A stretch of DNA of 64,000 bases from Annona cherimola (GCA_030490835.1 CM059977.1:18829335-18893334), one strand, 5' to 3'. Counted from the stretch's first letter, positions 36,683 to 47,652 are shown. Made by a program: numbers and translations. Notes: generated by a model not told the origin, from the letters alone.

Positions 36683-37284
36683 AGGATGTTGTTTTGTCAA
36701 TGGGGTCTTGGGAATTTGTTGTGGGACTGGTCTGGGACGTGTGAATTCGATTCGTGCGTGTGTACGAGATCCGAGCTGTTCATCGGGTGAGGTACGTTTG
36801 GTTTTTCTTTGGAGCTGCCCCATCTGATGAACCACATGAATCTCTGCCCTCACTTGGGAATAAGGGGGCTGCTGGGATTTGTAGGTAAGTAGCTGTGTGT
36901 ATTTAGATGATAAATCATGTATATTTCAGCGTTCGTTGGACTTTCAAGAACGCAACCTGACCGTTTTATGTGCAAGTTGTAGGCCTTTGTATTTTGCTAA
37001 TTAAGCAGTCATTCAGTCGGTCTTAATCCCAGTGAGATAGAAGGCAACAAAAGTATGCTAATTGATTCATCATTCGCCAATTGGAACTTTAAAATGTTGC
37101 ATCATTATTACACTATCATTCAACATATATTACTAGGAGGAAATAAAACCGTATATAATATATCACCGAATGCTGTTAAGACGTACGAAATTCGAACACA
37201 CAAGGTCTCCAAGTTGGGCAGCAGAATTAAGCAAAAAAAAAAATCAAGATTTGTGCACAATTAACGCAAAACCCATATTGGTCC
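36683..37284. other. Convergent 3' intergenic region
   Basis: About 600 bp separate the stop codons of the CONSTANS-like gene (+) and the kinase gene (-). Both 3' UTRs must lie here. No further gene is seen. Confidence 0.6.
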
Positions 37285-39086
37285 TTACATCCTCACACGC
37301 TGCACTTCCATGGCACCAAAGACTCCATAGGCATTGCTTTCATCTTTGCTCCTCCCGTCATCGTCATCGTCATCAGTTGCTTGGTCAAGAGCCATCAGCT
37401 CTTCCCCATACCTGAAGCTCTTTATCCTCAGCTCCGTCACCCTCGGCTGTGACCCCTTGAGAAGCTCGACAACCTCCAACATGGTCGGGCGCTTCTCGGG
37501 CTCGCCTTGCACGCACAAGGCGGCGACGTTGATCGCCTGTTTGAGCTGGGCCTCACTGAAATTCCCCCTCAGCTTTGGGTCGGCCAGGTCTTTGAAACGG
37601 TCCTTCAGGATGAGCGGCTCCACCCACTCGGTTATGGTCCGTTTGATGCCGCCGGGAAGTTTCTCAATTGGTTTTCTTCCCGTGACGATTTCCAGCAGGA
37701 GAATTCCGTAGCTGTAGACGTCGCAGCTCTCGGAGACCTTGCCCCACATCGCATACTCCGGCGCTAGATAGCCCAATGTGCCCTTGACCCGAGTCGTCAT
37801 GTGGCTGACTCCGTCTGGGATCAGCTTCGCGAACCCGAAATCAGCTACTAGTGGTTCGAAATTGGAGTCCAGAAGCACGTTGCTTGCCTTTATGTCTCTG
37901 TGAATGATGTGGGGCGTGACCTGGTGGTGCAAATATCTGAAATGAATCACAATGTAAGAGTCCAGTGATTATATAGTCTACCCCAATTAATCGACTGCAT
38001 GTTGGTTCAGGCATGTTTTGCGGATTTGGTTAGACGGTTTTCAGTGACTTACAGTAGGCCTTCTGCAGATCCAAGCGCGATGTTCATCCTCCTCCTCCAG
38101 TCCAGCTGGGCTTCGCTGGCGAACTGGCCGTGCAAATGAGAGAGCAAGCTGAGATTGGGCATGTAGTCATACACGATGAGCCGTTGATCTGTCCCTGCAC
38201 AATATCCTCTGAGCCCAAGAAGATTCTTGTGCCGAACCCTTCCAAGAACTTCCACCTCCACCGCGAACTCCATCTCTGCCTTTGAATTCATGGCTTTCAA
38301 CTTCTTCACTGCTATCTGTACATGGCAGCGAAATTTTGGACGGTAAGGTTGGGTTCACTTGCATGCACATGGGCACAGGGCATATAAAGAGCCTAAACGT
38401 GTCTGATTCCCATGAAATATAAGATTTTTTCTTAAAGAGATACTTTTGTAAATTTGCTAATGGTTTATGGTTTGTGATTGGGGAACCAAATCAGAACATA
38501 TTTATTGCTAATTATTTATGGCATATATATATATATGGGAATCATATTTCTGAGTGTTCAAAAGCTTATTGCCTAATGCCTGAAGTTATTGAAGTAAAAA
38601 GAAGTGACCGAATGAGATAATTATTATCTACAACAAAAGGTTTAACCTCAATAACTAAAGTAATACTATTACTAGTTGCTGACTATATATAGTTGCCAAA
38701 AATGAAATTTTCCCCTAGTGGTCCATGTACACAAACAAAAACTAAGAAACGAATATAACAAATCTGGAAAAGAGAACTAACTTGGAGACCATCAGACGTT
38801 TTTCCCCAGTACACACTACCAAATCCACCTTCTCCAAGCTTGTTATCTTCACTGAATCCATTCGTGGCCTGATGCAGCTCCTTGTATGTAAAAATCCTCC
38901 ATGAACCGTTTCCATCGCTCGGCAAAAACCTGCCCATCATAAGCAAAACTAGAAAGCATCAGAACATGAAAACTGCACCCAAAACGGTGATCCAGATGCT
39001 TAGTGTCACACACCCAAAAAACAGCTTCATGCATCTTACCCTTCTACCTTCTCAACCCCACAACAAGAGCTCAACGACGATCCCAT
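37285..39086 (-). CDS. PTI1-like receptor-like cytoplasmic kinase
   Basis: Four minus-strand exons (39086-39040, 38929-38782, 38315-38053, 37936-37285) join in frame to 369 residues. The N-terminus MGSSLSSCCG is a textbook N-myristoylation (Gly2) plus S-acylation (Cys) site, implying plasma-membrane anchoring without a receptor domain. The kinase domain has GEGGFGSV (48-55), the ATP lysine in IAVKKLK (Lys69), HRD at 165-167, DFG at 185-187 and APE in GTLGYLAPEYAMWG. All catalytic residues are present, so it should be active, and it is an RD kinase. An Asp run (DDDDD) precedes the C-terminus. Sequence and domain limits match the Arabidopsis At3g15890 type, annotated as PTI1-like but little studied. 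Substrates are unknown; Ser/Thr specificity is expected despite the 'tyrosine kinase' name used for this group. Confidence 0.93.
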
Positions 39087-40084
39087 GGGGCTGCTTCCTT
39101 GTATGGGACGCCTCTGAATTTCGCCCTGTTTCTAATATAGCTGTTCTTCTTTTCCTTCTTCTGATTGGTGGAGGGATGTGCACAGCTGATCAGGAAGAGC
39201 ATTTGTCTTTTAAATCGTATGAAGGGCACTTCGGTCACTTTACAGATCTCACGGCCGTCTTAGGCCGGCCAAATTTTATAGCGGCAGAAGGATTTCAACG
39301 GTTAAAACGAAGAAGAATTTGATGGCGGGCTCTGCTACTGAGGATTGGATGGTGCACATGCATGGATGATCTTCACCAGCCACATCAAGCACATAAATAT
39401 CCAGACCGTTAATTGCTTAACTCCCATATCAGATTTTGGTTGCTGGACATACTCTGAGAAACCCCCATACGGATGGTTAAATTACTTGTGCAGATTGAAA
39501 TTTATGATCCGATATGAAGCATTTTGACAGTCGAATTAATCTGGGTTTGTCCTTCTGATCATCTAACTCATCACGCATAAAATGGACAAATAAAACTCGT
39601 TTGATTGGATTATGTAGGTATTGAGTGTTTGGCGATCCACCATTGGTGCCCAAGTCTTTAATTATTTCTTTGGTTCTTAGCGCAAGCTTTAGAATCAAGC
39701 CACATGGATGCACAGGAGAAGATCAAGGCGTAGGTTTGCGTATGGGAATTCAACCGTAATCCCCTCTTTTCTTCTTTAAATTTTTTTATTTTCCCAATCA
39801 CTTGCACATCTCGGGCCTGCCATAAAGCAACCATGCATAGGTTATCAGCACAAAGATTAGAACCCAAATCCAAATAAACCCAGAATTTTCCACACGGATG
39901 CACGAGAAAACCTTGATGAGTTGGATATGGAGCCTAATGCTTCTTTGTCTCACTTGAAGAGATATTCGACGGATTAAGTTATAACAATCCCAATGGCCGA
40001 TTGTGAGAGAGAGTTACTGTTGGGTCGGCTTCACCACCTCAGCCCAACCCTACACCACACTTACGCTCTTGTAACATGGTGATT
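39087..40084. other. Kinase upstream region, otherwise empty
   Basis: A minus-strand TATATT at about 39138-39133 lies some 50 bp upstream of the kinase ATG and could serve as its TATA element. The remainder to 40084 shows no gene. Confidence 0.4.
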
Positions 40085-40671
40085 GGGGGTGCTCATGGTC
40101 ATGGTCGACTCGTAACCTGTTCATCCAACTCGTTTATAAATAGATTTGCATTGAGATTTTTGAATAAATTGGTCATAATCCGTCAACTCATTCAACCGTT
40201 TAATTAAATAAATTGATTAAAATTAAAATTTTATAACCCGCTAACTCGTTTAATAACCCGTTTAGCCCATATAATCTATTCAACCTGTTTAACTTATTTA
40301 TTGAAGTTATATATATAAATGTAAACTCTTTAATTATTTTCTCCTACTAAGTATTCCTCCCATTACCTAATTTTCATTTTCTCATTGTTGTCCTAATTTT
40401 ATTTTCTTATTATTGTTTTATTTTCATTTCCCCTGCACCGAAAACACTCTCTCACTTTTCCCTTCGAGTTCATCGTCTACCAAAGTCTAGGTTTTCAGGT
40501 CATCTGCTATACAATCTGTTAACAACTCGCCAACCTATTTATTAAATGTGTAATAAATGGGTAGGATTAAAGTTTTTTAATAGATTAATAAACGGATTAT
40601 GGTTGAGATATTTTAAAAAGTTACGATTAAGTTTAGACTTCAACACATCCAACTTGATCTGTTAACACCCT
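40085..40671. mobile_element. hAT-like non-autonomous element, family C copy 1
   Basis: The ends are GGGGGTGCTCATGG and TGTTAACACCCT. The flanks TGGTGATT (40077-40084) and TGGTGATA (40672-40679) suggest an 8-bp duplication with one change. The interior has repeated AACCCGTTTA and AACTCGTTTA motifs. The same element occurs inverted at 60575. Confidence 0.65.
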
Positions 40672-41025
40672 TGGTGATATCAATTACAAAGCACCCTCTT
40701 AGCTCAGCTGGAATTAGGGGTGCAACTCGGGCTCATGAAACTCGAGTTTACTTCAACTCTAATCCTAACTCTATTTATAAAACATCAACCCTAACCCTAT
40801 ATGTAAAACCTAAACCCTAATCCTAATTTTGAAAATCGGGCTCGGGTTCGGGCTCGGGTTGGGTTTCGGGTTGAAATTTAGTTTGATAAATTTATATTTT
40901 ATTTAAGAGTGATATGTTTAAAATTTTATATGAATGTATAACAATAACAAATTATATAAATAAACATAACAATATACAGTCAAACCATATATTTTTAAAA
41001 AATATAACAATATAAAGAAGAGAAG

Positions 41026-42688
41026 TGATCCTATTAGTCGGGGTTAAGCAAATGTCTCGCTTAGCCCACTTCAAAAAACTCATTTACAACAATTTTTTTC
41101 TTCATATACTTGTTTATCTAAGTGTATTTAACATATAAACCAAGTTTTACCATTTTTGAATGTGTATATATTTTTTTGAGATTTTCAGACATCTGTGTAT
41201 ATATATTGTAACGCCCTGGCCCTTCTGTCGCAGGTATTGTCCGCTTTGGGCCTCGGCCCGACAGCGGTCTCCGCTGGACACATCCAAACATTGGGAGTCG
41301 GCTTTGATACCATTATGTAACGCCCTGGCCTTTTGTCGCAGGTATTGTCCGCTTTGGGACTCGGCCTGCACGATTTTGTCCCTTTGAGTACCCTGAATGT
41401 ACCCCAAAAGGCGTCTCGACAGTTCGACCAACTGCCTCCACTTATAGCCCAGGCTCCCTATTTCGTCCAAACCAATGTGGGATCCAAACATCCTCCCCCT
41501 CTTGGGGCTCCAGCGGTCTCCGCTGGATACACCAGGACATCGGGAGTCAGCTCTGATACCATTATGTAATGCCCTGACCCTTCTGTCGCAGGTATTATCC
41601 ACTTTGGGCCTCGACCCGCACGATTTTGTCCTTTTGAGTATCCTGAATGTACCCCAAAAGATGTCTCGACAGTTCGACCAGCTGCCTCCGCTTATAGCCC
41701 AGGCTCCCTCCTTTGTCCAAACCGATGTGGGATTCGAACATCCTCCCCCTCTTAGGGCTCCAGCGGTCTCTACTGGACACACCAGGACATCGGGAGTCAG
41801 CTCTGATACCATTATGTAATGCCCTGGCCCTTCTGTCGCAGGTATTGTCCGCTTTGGGCCTCGGCCTGCACGGTTTTGTCCATTTGAGTACCCTGAATGT
41901 ACCCCAAAAGGCGCATCGATAGTTCGACCAGCTACCTCCACTTATAGCCCAAGCTCCCTCCTTCGTCCAAACCGATGTGGGATCCGAACATCCTCCCCCT
42001 CTTGGGGCTCCAGCGATCTCCGCTGGACACACCAGGACATCGAGAGTCAGCTCTGATACCATTATGTAACGCTCTAGCCCTTCTATCGCATGTATTGTCC
42101 GCTTTGGGCCTCGGCTTGCACGGTTTTGTCCATTTGAGTACCCTGAATGTACCCCAAAAGGCGCATCGACAGTTCAACCAGCTATCTCCACTTATAGGTC
42201 AGGCTCCCTCCTTCGTCCAAACTAATGTGGGATCCAAACATCCTCCCCCTCTTGGGGCTCCAGCGGTCTCCGCTGGACACACTATGACATCGGGAGTCAG
42301 CTCTGATACCATTATGTAACGCCTTGGCCCTTCTGTCGCAGGTATTGTCCGCTTTAGGCCTCGACCCGCACGATTTTATCTTTTTGAGTATCCTGAATGT
42401 ACTCCAAAAGGCGTCTCGACAGTTCGACCAGCTGCCTCCACTTATAGCCCAGGCTCCCTCCTTCGTCCAAACTGATGTAGGCCAGGGAGTTACATATATA
42501 TTTAAAATACTCTTATCTTTAAAAATCTAAAAAAATATATGCACATATCTAAAAATTGTAAAACTTGTTTTATACATTAAATACAATTAAATAAATAAGT
42601 GTATGAAAAAATAAAAATATATTGTAAATGAGTCTTTTGAAGTGGGCTAAGTGGGAAATTTGCTTAGCCTGAGCTAATAGAATCATTC
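41026..42688. mobile_element. Foldback MITE, family B copy 3, split by a TRIM array
   Basis: The left arm (41026-41206) contains CGCTTAGCCCACTTCAAAAA and AACCAAGTTTTACCATTTTTG. The right arm (42495-42688) contains the complement GAAGTGGGCTAAG. The TRIM array at 41207-42494 was inserted in its centre. Confidence 0.75.
41207..42494 (-). mobile_element. TRIM array: five 250-bp units with Met-tRNA primer site
   Basis: On the minus strand each unit contains TAATGGTATCAGAGC, the initiator-Met tRNA primer-binding site, immediately after an LTR ending GGGCGTTACA. Successive primer sites are 249-250 bp apart (near 41311, 41560, 41810, 42060 and 42310). The internal domain is only about 65 bp and has no coding capacity, the hallmark of terminal-repeat retrotransposons in miniature. 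The outer ends TGTAACGCCC and GGGAGTTACA are flanked by a 5-bp TATAT duplication (41202-41206 and 42495-42499). The array probably grew by unequal LTR recombination. Confidence 0.85.
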
Positions 42689-42821
42689 ATCTATAAAGAA
42701 TATCTTTCGAAAAAATTTAACATAAAAAACAAGATAAATGAAGAAGATTATACAAATAAAAGATAAATATAAATGAAAATAATATACTTTATTTATAATA
42801 TAATTACGATATGTCATACAT

Positions 42822-44146
42822 TGTAACGCCCCAGACCTAATAGTAAGGTATTGTCCGCTTTGGGCCTCGGCCTGCACGGTTTTGCCCCTTTGGGTTCACG
42901 CGCATCTCGTCCTTCCCCAAAAGGCGCCTCACTGAGATACCTGGCAGCCTCCACTTATAGCTCAGGCTCCCCCCTCATCCTAACCGATGTGGGATATCAC
43001 ATTCACCCCCCCTTGGGGCTCCAACATCCCCGCTGGACACCATCGGCCGGAGGTCGGGAGTCGGCTCTGATACCATTTGGATGTGGAATCCCACATCGGT
43101 TAGGACAAGGGAGAAAGCCTGGGCTATAAGTGAAGGCACTGGTTGTCCTGTCGAGGCGCCTTTTGGGGAAGGACGGGCACGTTAACCCAAAAGGACAAAA
43201 CCGTGAGGGCGAGGCCTAAAGCGGACAATACCGAGGCAGTGAGGCCAGTGCGTGACATAATGGTATCAGAGCCGACTCCCGACCTCTGGCCGGTGGTGTC
43301 TAGTGGGGACGCTGGAGCCCCAAGGGGGGGGTGGATGTCGAATCCCACATCGGAACACCAGATCCCATCAGAACTCCGCAGTTAAGCGTGCTTGGGCGAG
43401 AGTAGTATTAGGATGGGTGACTTCCTGGGAAGTCCTCATGTTGCACCCCTTTTTTTGATGTGGAATCTCACATCAGTTAGGACGAGGGAGGGAGCCTGGG
43501 CTATAAGTGGAGGCACTGGTTATCCTGTCGATGTGCCTTTTGGGGAAGGACGGACACGTGAACCCAGAAGGACAAAACTATGCGGGCGAGGCCCAAAGCG
43601 GACAATACCGAGGCAGTGAGGGCAGTGCGTGACATAATGATATCAAAGCCAACTCCCGACCTCCGGCCGATGGTGTCCAGTGGGGACGCTGGAGCCCCAA
43701 GGGAGGTGAATGTAATATCCCACATCGGTTAGGATGAGGGGGGAGCCTGGGTTATAAGTGGAGGTTGTCAGGTACCTCAGTGAGGCGCCTTTTGGGGAAG
43801 GACGGGATGCGCGTGAACCCAGAAGGATAAAACCGTGCAGGCGAGGCCCAAAGCGGACAATACCTGCGACAGTAAGGGTCAGGGCGTTACATAATGGTAT
43901 CAGAGCCGACTCCCGATGTCCTGCTTGTGTGTCCAGCGATGGCGCTGGAGTCCCAAGGGGGGTGGATGTGGAATCTCACATCGGTTAGGACGAGGGAGGG
44001 AGCCTGAGCTATAAGTGGAGGCACTGATTGTCCTGTCGATGCGCCTTTTAGGGAAGGACGGGATGCGCGTGAACTCAGAGGGGCAAAACCGTGCGGGCCG
44101 AGGCCCAAAGCGGACAATACCTTACTGTTAGGCCTGGGGCGTTACA
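42822..44146. mobile_element. Palindromic TRIM insertion (Cassandra-like)
   Basis: The insertion starts TGTAACGCCCCAGACC and ends its inverse, GGGGCGTTACA. It is flanked by TACAT on both sides (42817-42821 and 44147-44151). 42822-43080 is in minus orientation (primer site GGCTCTGATACCA). From 43082 the units run in plus orientation, with ATAATGGTATCAGAGCC at about 43258 and 43893 and a decayed site near 43638. One unit contains a 5S rRNA-derived segment. No proteins are encoded. Confidence 0.8.
43356..43456 (+). pseudogene. 5S rRNA-derived segment inside a TRIM unit
   Basis: About 95 bp match plant 5S rRNA from the GATCCCATCAGAACTCCG region through AGTTAAGCGTGCTTGGGCG, GGATGGGTGAC and CCTGGGAAGTCCTC, to the 3' terminus GTTGCACCCC. 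A T7 run follows, as at a Pol III terminator. Roughly the first 25 nt of 5S rRNA are replaced by TRIM sequence (CCCACATCGG). The A-box and C-box promoter blocks are nearly intact. This is the diagnostic feature of Cassandra-type TRIM LTRs, so I call it element-borne, not a functional 5S gene. Confidence 0.88.
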
Positions 44147-44315
44147 TACATGTATTTAAATATAAATATAAATAACATAACATACGAAAAATATAAAAAA
44201 ATATTGTTTAGATATTATATATAAAATATAAAATAAAATCGGACTCGGATTCTTTAGGTTCGGCGAGCCGGGCTCGGGCTCAACCCAGCCCAAGTTGCAC
44301 CCCTCGCTGGAATTA

Positions 44316-45255
44316 TGGGTACACAGAACAAACATCGACATTCATCTTTATCTCAGCTGCTATACTTTTTGTGCTGTTTTTTTCCCTTGTTAAACGTGGT
44401 TCTTAGAATATAATTACTTTTCTTATATGGACAATATATATTGACATTATTTTTATGTTGGCCGCTAAGTTTTTTTTGCTGCATTTTCCCCTTTATTTTT
44501 TGACTTTTGTATTTACAACTTAATTCAATTACATATTTTATAATCTTTTACTCCAGGGGTGTAAATTTAGCGGCGACAGAGACATTACTCGGGAAAATAA
44601 AAAAAACAAAATCCTTTAACTGGGTTCGAAGTCCAATCTCCCACACTACAGGAAAGACTCTTTGCCATATTAAACATAGTTTCATAGAATATGATTCTGG
44701 TTCAGCATGCTATATTTCTTTATTCCTCATTCAACCATTCGCTTTATTTATACAAGTGATAGGATTTGTTTTATATCATATACTGTACTTGTTGTGATGC
44801 AATTTTTTTCCATTGTGTTCAGGATAAAGATAGGATGAAATTTTGTATTCTTAAAAAATACGTTTCTTATTCCCAAAAAATAGTAACTTATTTTTTTCAT
44901 TTCCCATATAAATTGTTTCAATTCTCATGTAATTTTTATCATTTTTAATACATAATGATACTTCTCACCTCATCCCATGCATTCCTCAACCAACCATCCA
45001 ACTTTATATTCAGACAGGTGGATATACTGCATGTCACGTATCTTGAATTTGGATGAAACTTACTCTCTCATTAGATAAATGATGTTAAATACAAAAGATA
45101 AAATGGTAATACACTTAAAAAGAAGCAGGACTTAAGGCTTCGTAGCCCTTTTCGCTAACAACCCAACTTGAAAAAGTCCAAGAGTATGCAAAGTTAGCCC
45201 ATTCCGTTTACAACCGGCTGTTTGGACACCTGATCACACGCATTTTGATCAGGTG
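44316..45255. other. Intergenic, nothing recognised
   Basis: AT-rich. GGGTTCGAAGTCC at about 44622 resembles a Pol III B box, but no matching A box or terminator is in place. No gene is supported. Confidence 0.45.
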
Positions 45256-45605
45256 CACCCGGGAGCATTGAGCTCAATGCTCCAAGGTGCATACACTTAT
45301 TTTTTTAAAAAAAGTTTTACATGAATGTTAATCTAATTGTATTTAACATATATATATATATCAATTTTTACTATTTTTGGATATTTTTTAGATATTTATT
45401 TCGGATTTTTAAAAATTAGTGGCATTTTAATATCACTGTTTTTTTAAATCCAAAATAAATATCTAAAAATCTTCAAAAATAGTAAAAATTGATACATATG
45501 TTAAATACACTTAGATTAACAAGTTTATGAAAAAAAATTTTAAAAATAAAAAAATTAGCTATATGCACCCGGGAGCACCGAGGCTAAATACTCACGGGTG
45601 CACTT
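45256..45605. mobile_element. Foldback MITE, family B copy 4
   Basis: The left end is GGTGCACCCGGGAGCATTGAG. The right end, read on the complement, is GTGCACCCGTGAGTATTTAG. The core ACTATTTTTGGATATTTTTT and its complement pair around a short centre near 45430. Non-coding. Confidence 0.75.
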
Positions 45606-45813
45606 ACTCAGAACCCTGATCATACTCAGAACCCTGATCATACTCATTGAGAGGCCACGGGAAAGGCAAGGCTACATGGAGCGAATATTAATAAATATAG
45701 TAATCGAAAACGAAGTGAACAGAAATAAAAGTTCTTTTTGCCAAAGCCAAAAAATTAATGACTTTTTTTTATGCTTCCAACGGTGGAGCACACTTCCCTT
45801 AAGTGGGGTATTC

Positions 45814-45868
45814 AAAACCCGTCCCTCCCTTTCCATCAAAAAAAAAAAAAAAAACCCGTCCCTCCCTT
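45814..45868. mobile_element. Tail-only retro-insertion, CCATCA(13)
   Basis: AAAACCCGTCCCTCCCTT is perfectly duplicated (45814-45831 and 45851-45868) around the 19-bp insert TCCATC plus thirteen A's. This is the cleanest example of the set. Confidence 0.7.
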
Positions 45869-47151
45869 ACGGTAGAAGTATTAATTTCTCTCAATGATGA
45901 AGGTGTTATATAATTTTCTCTTTATTATAAGAATTATTCATGTACTGATTTGCACTAGCAAAGGGCTTAAATGTATATAAATCAATCAAAAAATTTAATG
46001 ATTATACATTGAACAATAAAAATCTCGCATCGATGGGGGAAAAAACATTCAGAAGAGAAAGAAAAAGTCAATGTAATGGACCTAAGATGCACGGCTAAAA
46101 TCAGTCGCGAGTGCCACGTGGAGACGACCCGCGAAAAGCAGGCAGAAAGCAGAAGCTAGCAAAGAAACGGCCGGCTAACACGGATCTTATTTTTCAAAGC
46201 TCACGAAACAGCGTGCCCTTCAGTTCCTTTTACCAACTACGCCCATAAATGCATGCCCTTTGCACTTTCCCTTCGCCGCGTCCGTCCCATACCCTCATCT
46301 CCAGCCGCACACGTGTCCACATTTCTTCCGACGCACGCAATTAGCGGCGCTCCTATTATCAACCGCACAGATCTGCTCTAGCGAGACAGCTGCCAGTTTT
46401 CTCTGCAGCTTTGGCGTCCGCGTCGCCGCGTAAAGAAGCAACGTTACTTGGCAGCCTCACAACTGTCATGCAAGTTGAATATAAACGCGCCACGTTGTCA
46501 TGGCTTTGCCTTTCTCCCTCCCCTCTTGCGGTGCCGCTGTGGCGGCCTCCGTTGCTTCTGCAATGCGACTACCGTCCGAGTCTTGTGCCATCCACAAAAT
46601 GGTGGCAACACCCGAACCCACACATATACTGGAATCTCGAGCGATATGAACAGTGGTCTGAAAGATCTCGGCCCTATAACTCGACGATGCCCTTAAACAA
46701 ATGTCAAGCCTTCCGCATCAGCTTTTCAAAACAGAATATATATTCGACTGCACCATGTTAAATTATAGTCCCCTCAGTCGAGTGGGCCATCAATCAAATA
46801 CGCGCCGTTGACGTTTGCCTTTACATGACGATTTCTCGTCGTATTTGATAAACAGTGGCGGTGATGGCCGACATCGAGGATTTTCTTGCGATGGAACTGC
46901 CCACCACTTTAAGCGGAAAATGTCCTGCGGACTAAGAAATAAGATCGTTTCTCAGGCAAAAATATGTTACAACGAAAAAGAGCCGCAGCTCGCGGGCAGC
47001 ACTCATCTTCATTCATCTCGCGCGATTTACAATTCCCGGTTGAGAGGATTAAAAAGAGGGGAACAGACCGTCTAACACAGTTTGAAACTGCAAATACGAG
47101 CTAAAAAAAAAAAAAAAACAAATTGGAAAACCCCCCACCAACAAGATAATA
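45869..47151. other. Promoter-like but gene-less block
   Basis: From about 46087 the composition becomes GC-richer and complex. There are two CACGTG G-boxes (46115-46120 and 46310-46315) and a plus-strand TATAAA at about 46480. An ATG follows, opening a 49-codon frame (46500-46646, starting MALPFSLPSCGAAVAAS). I do not recognise the product. It could be the first exon of an unannotated gene, a plastid-targeted leader, or chance. The last few hundred bases probably include the 3' UTR of the GLUTAMINE DUMPER gene. Confidence 0.3.
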
Positions 47152-47652
47152 TCAGCCTTCCGATCTTTGGGTCCCATCATCTTCGCTTCCTTCGTCTTGA
47201 GTCTCTTGATCTCCACCGTTCTTCTTCTGGGTGATATCCTTGGGTTCTGGATTCCCATCATCAGCATCCTTGGGGAAGGGAGGAGCATCCATCTTTGAAA
47301 TGGGTGTGGCCAGGTAGGTGGGCTTCTGATCCCCGGCCATGATCACCACCACTTTCATTTCCATCATCTGCGGCTGAGCAGCCGGGATTTGTTGCTTAAG
47401 AGAGCCTTCCTGTCCGTGGATGTTCTCAGGGTCCGACTCCGTTTCTCTGCGCCGGCTGCTGTCCAGGAACCCGGTGAACCTCCAGTAAGAGCAGGCAAGG
47501 ATGAGGAGTGCGAAGGCAATGAGGCCCAGCATGGCTGCGAGGCCACCGAAGAGGTATGGTACGGGGGAGTGCCACGGCGAACGTTGTGCCAGTGCGGCGC
47601 TTGCGTTGGATACATTCCTTGAGGTGGCGGCGGCGTCGACGATTTGTCTCAT
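47152..47652 (-). CDS. GDU: GLUTAMINE DUMPER-type membrane protein
   Basis: An intronless frame on the minus strand encodes 166 residues. A single transmembrane segment covers about residues 34-57 (LFGGLAAMLGLIAFALLI). The cytosolic tail contains the family signature VIMAG at 103-107, followed by GDQKPTYLATP. The C-terminus is acidic and Gln/Asp-rich. GDU proteins stimulate non-selective amino-acid export and, with LOG2-type ubiquitin ligases, alter amino-acid transporter activity; VIMAG is the region needed for that interaction. The frame is open upstream to 47778. I chose the ATG at 47652 because a TATAAAAA box sits at 47731-47724, so the longer form would start upstream of its own promoter. 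The gene has no recognisable functional partner nearby. Confidence 0.92.
   Translation of the reverse strand: MRQIVDAAATSRNVSNASAALAQRSPWHSPVPYLFGGLAAMLGLIAFALLILACSYWRFTGFLDSSRRRETESDPENIHGQEGSLKQQIPAAQPQMMEMKVVVIMAGDQKPTYLATPISKMDAPPFPKDADDGNPEPKDITQKKNGGDQETQDEGSEDDGTQRSEG

Larger units (their letters stand above)
40707..44315. mobile_element. hAT-like host element with nested insertions
   Basis: The outer element starts GGGGTGCAACTCGGGCTC at 40717 and ends GAGCCCGAGC-type sequence then GCCCAAGTTGCACCCC near 44303. GCTGGAATTA flanks it on both sides (40707-40716 and 44306-44315), longer than the usual 8 bp for hAT. Removing the nested insertions leaves about 600 bp of AT-rich, non-coding element. 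Family assignment rests on TIR style and target duplication, not on a transposase. Confidence 0.65.

Noticed and set aside
40691..40716. tRNA-like TTAGCTCAGCTGG (A box)
   Set aside because: Even with the inserted element removed, no B box, anticodon arm or acceptor stem can be assembled. At best it is SINE debris used as a target site.
40784..40825. Telomere-like AACCCTAACCCTA text
   Set aside because: It is only two units within the sub-terminal region of the hAT-like element and forms no array.
41316..42316. CRISPR-like regular spacing
   Set aside because: The 250-bp units are nearly identical throughout, with no short repeat plus unique spacer pattern, and the DNA is a plant nuclear genome.
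41147..43129. Several 80-260-codon frames across the TRIM clusters
   Set aside because: They repeat every 250 bp, contain the primer-binding site and are explained by the non-coding TRIM units on both strands.
46411..46761. 116-codon frame beginning at a TTG codon
   Set aside because: There is no ATG at the stated start, no recognisable domain, and an overlapping shifted frame of similar length.
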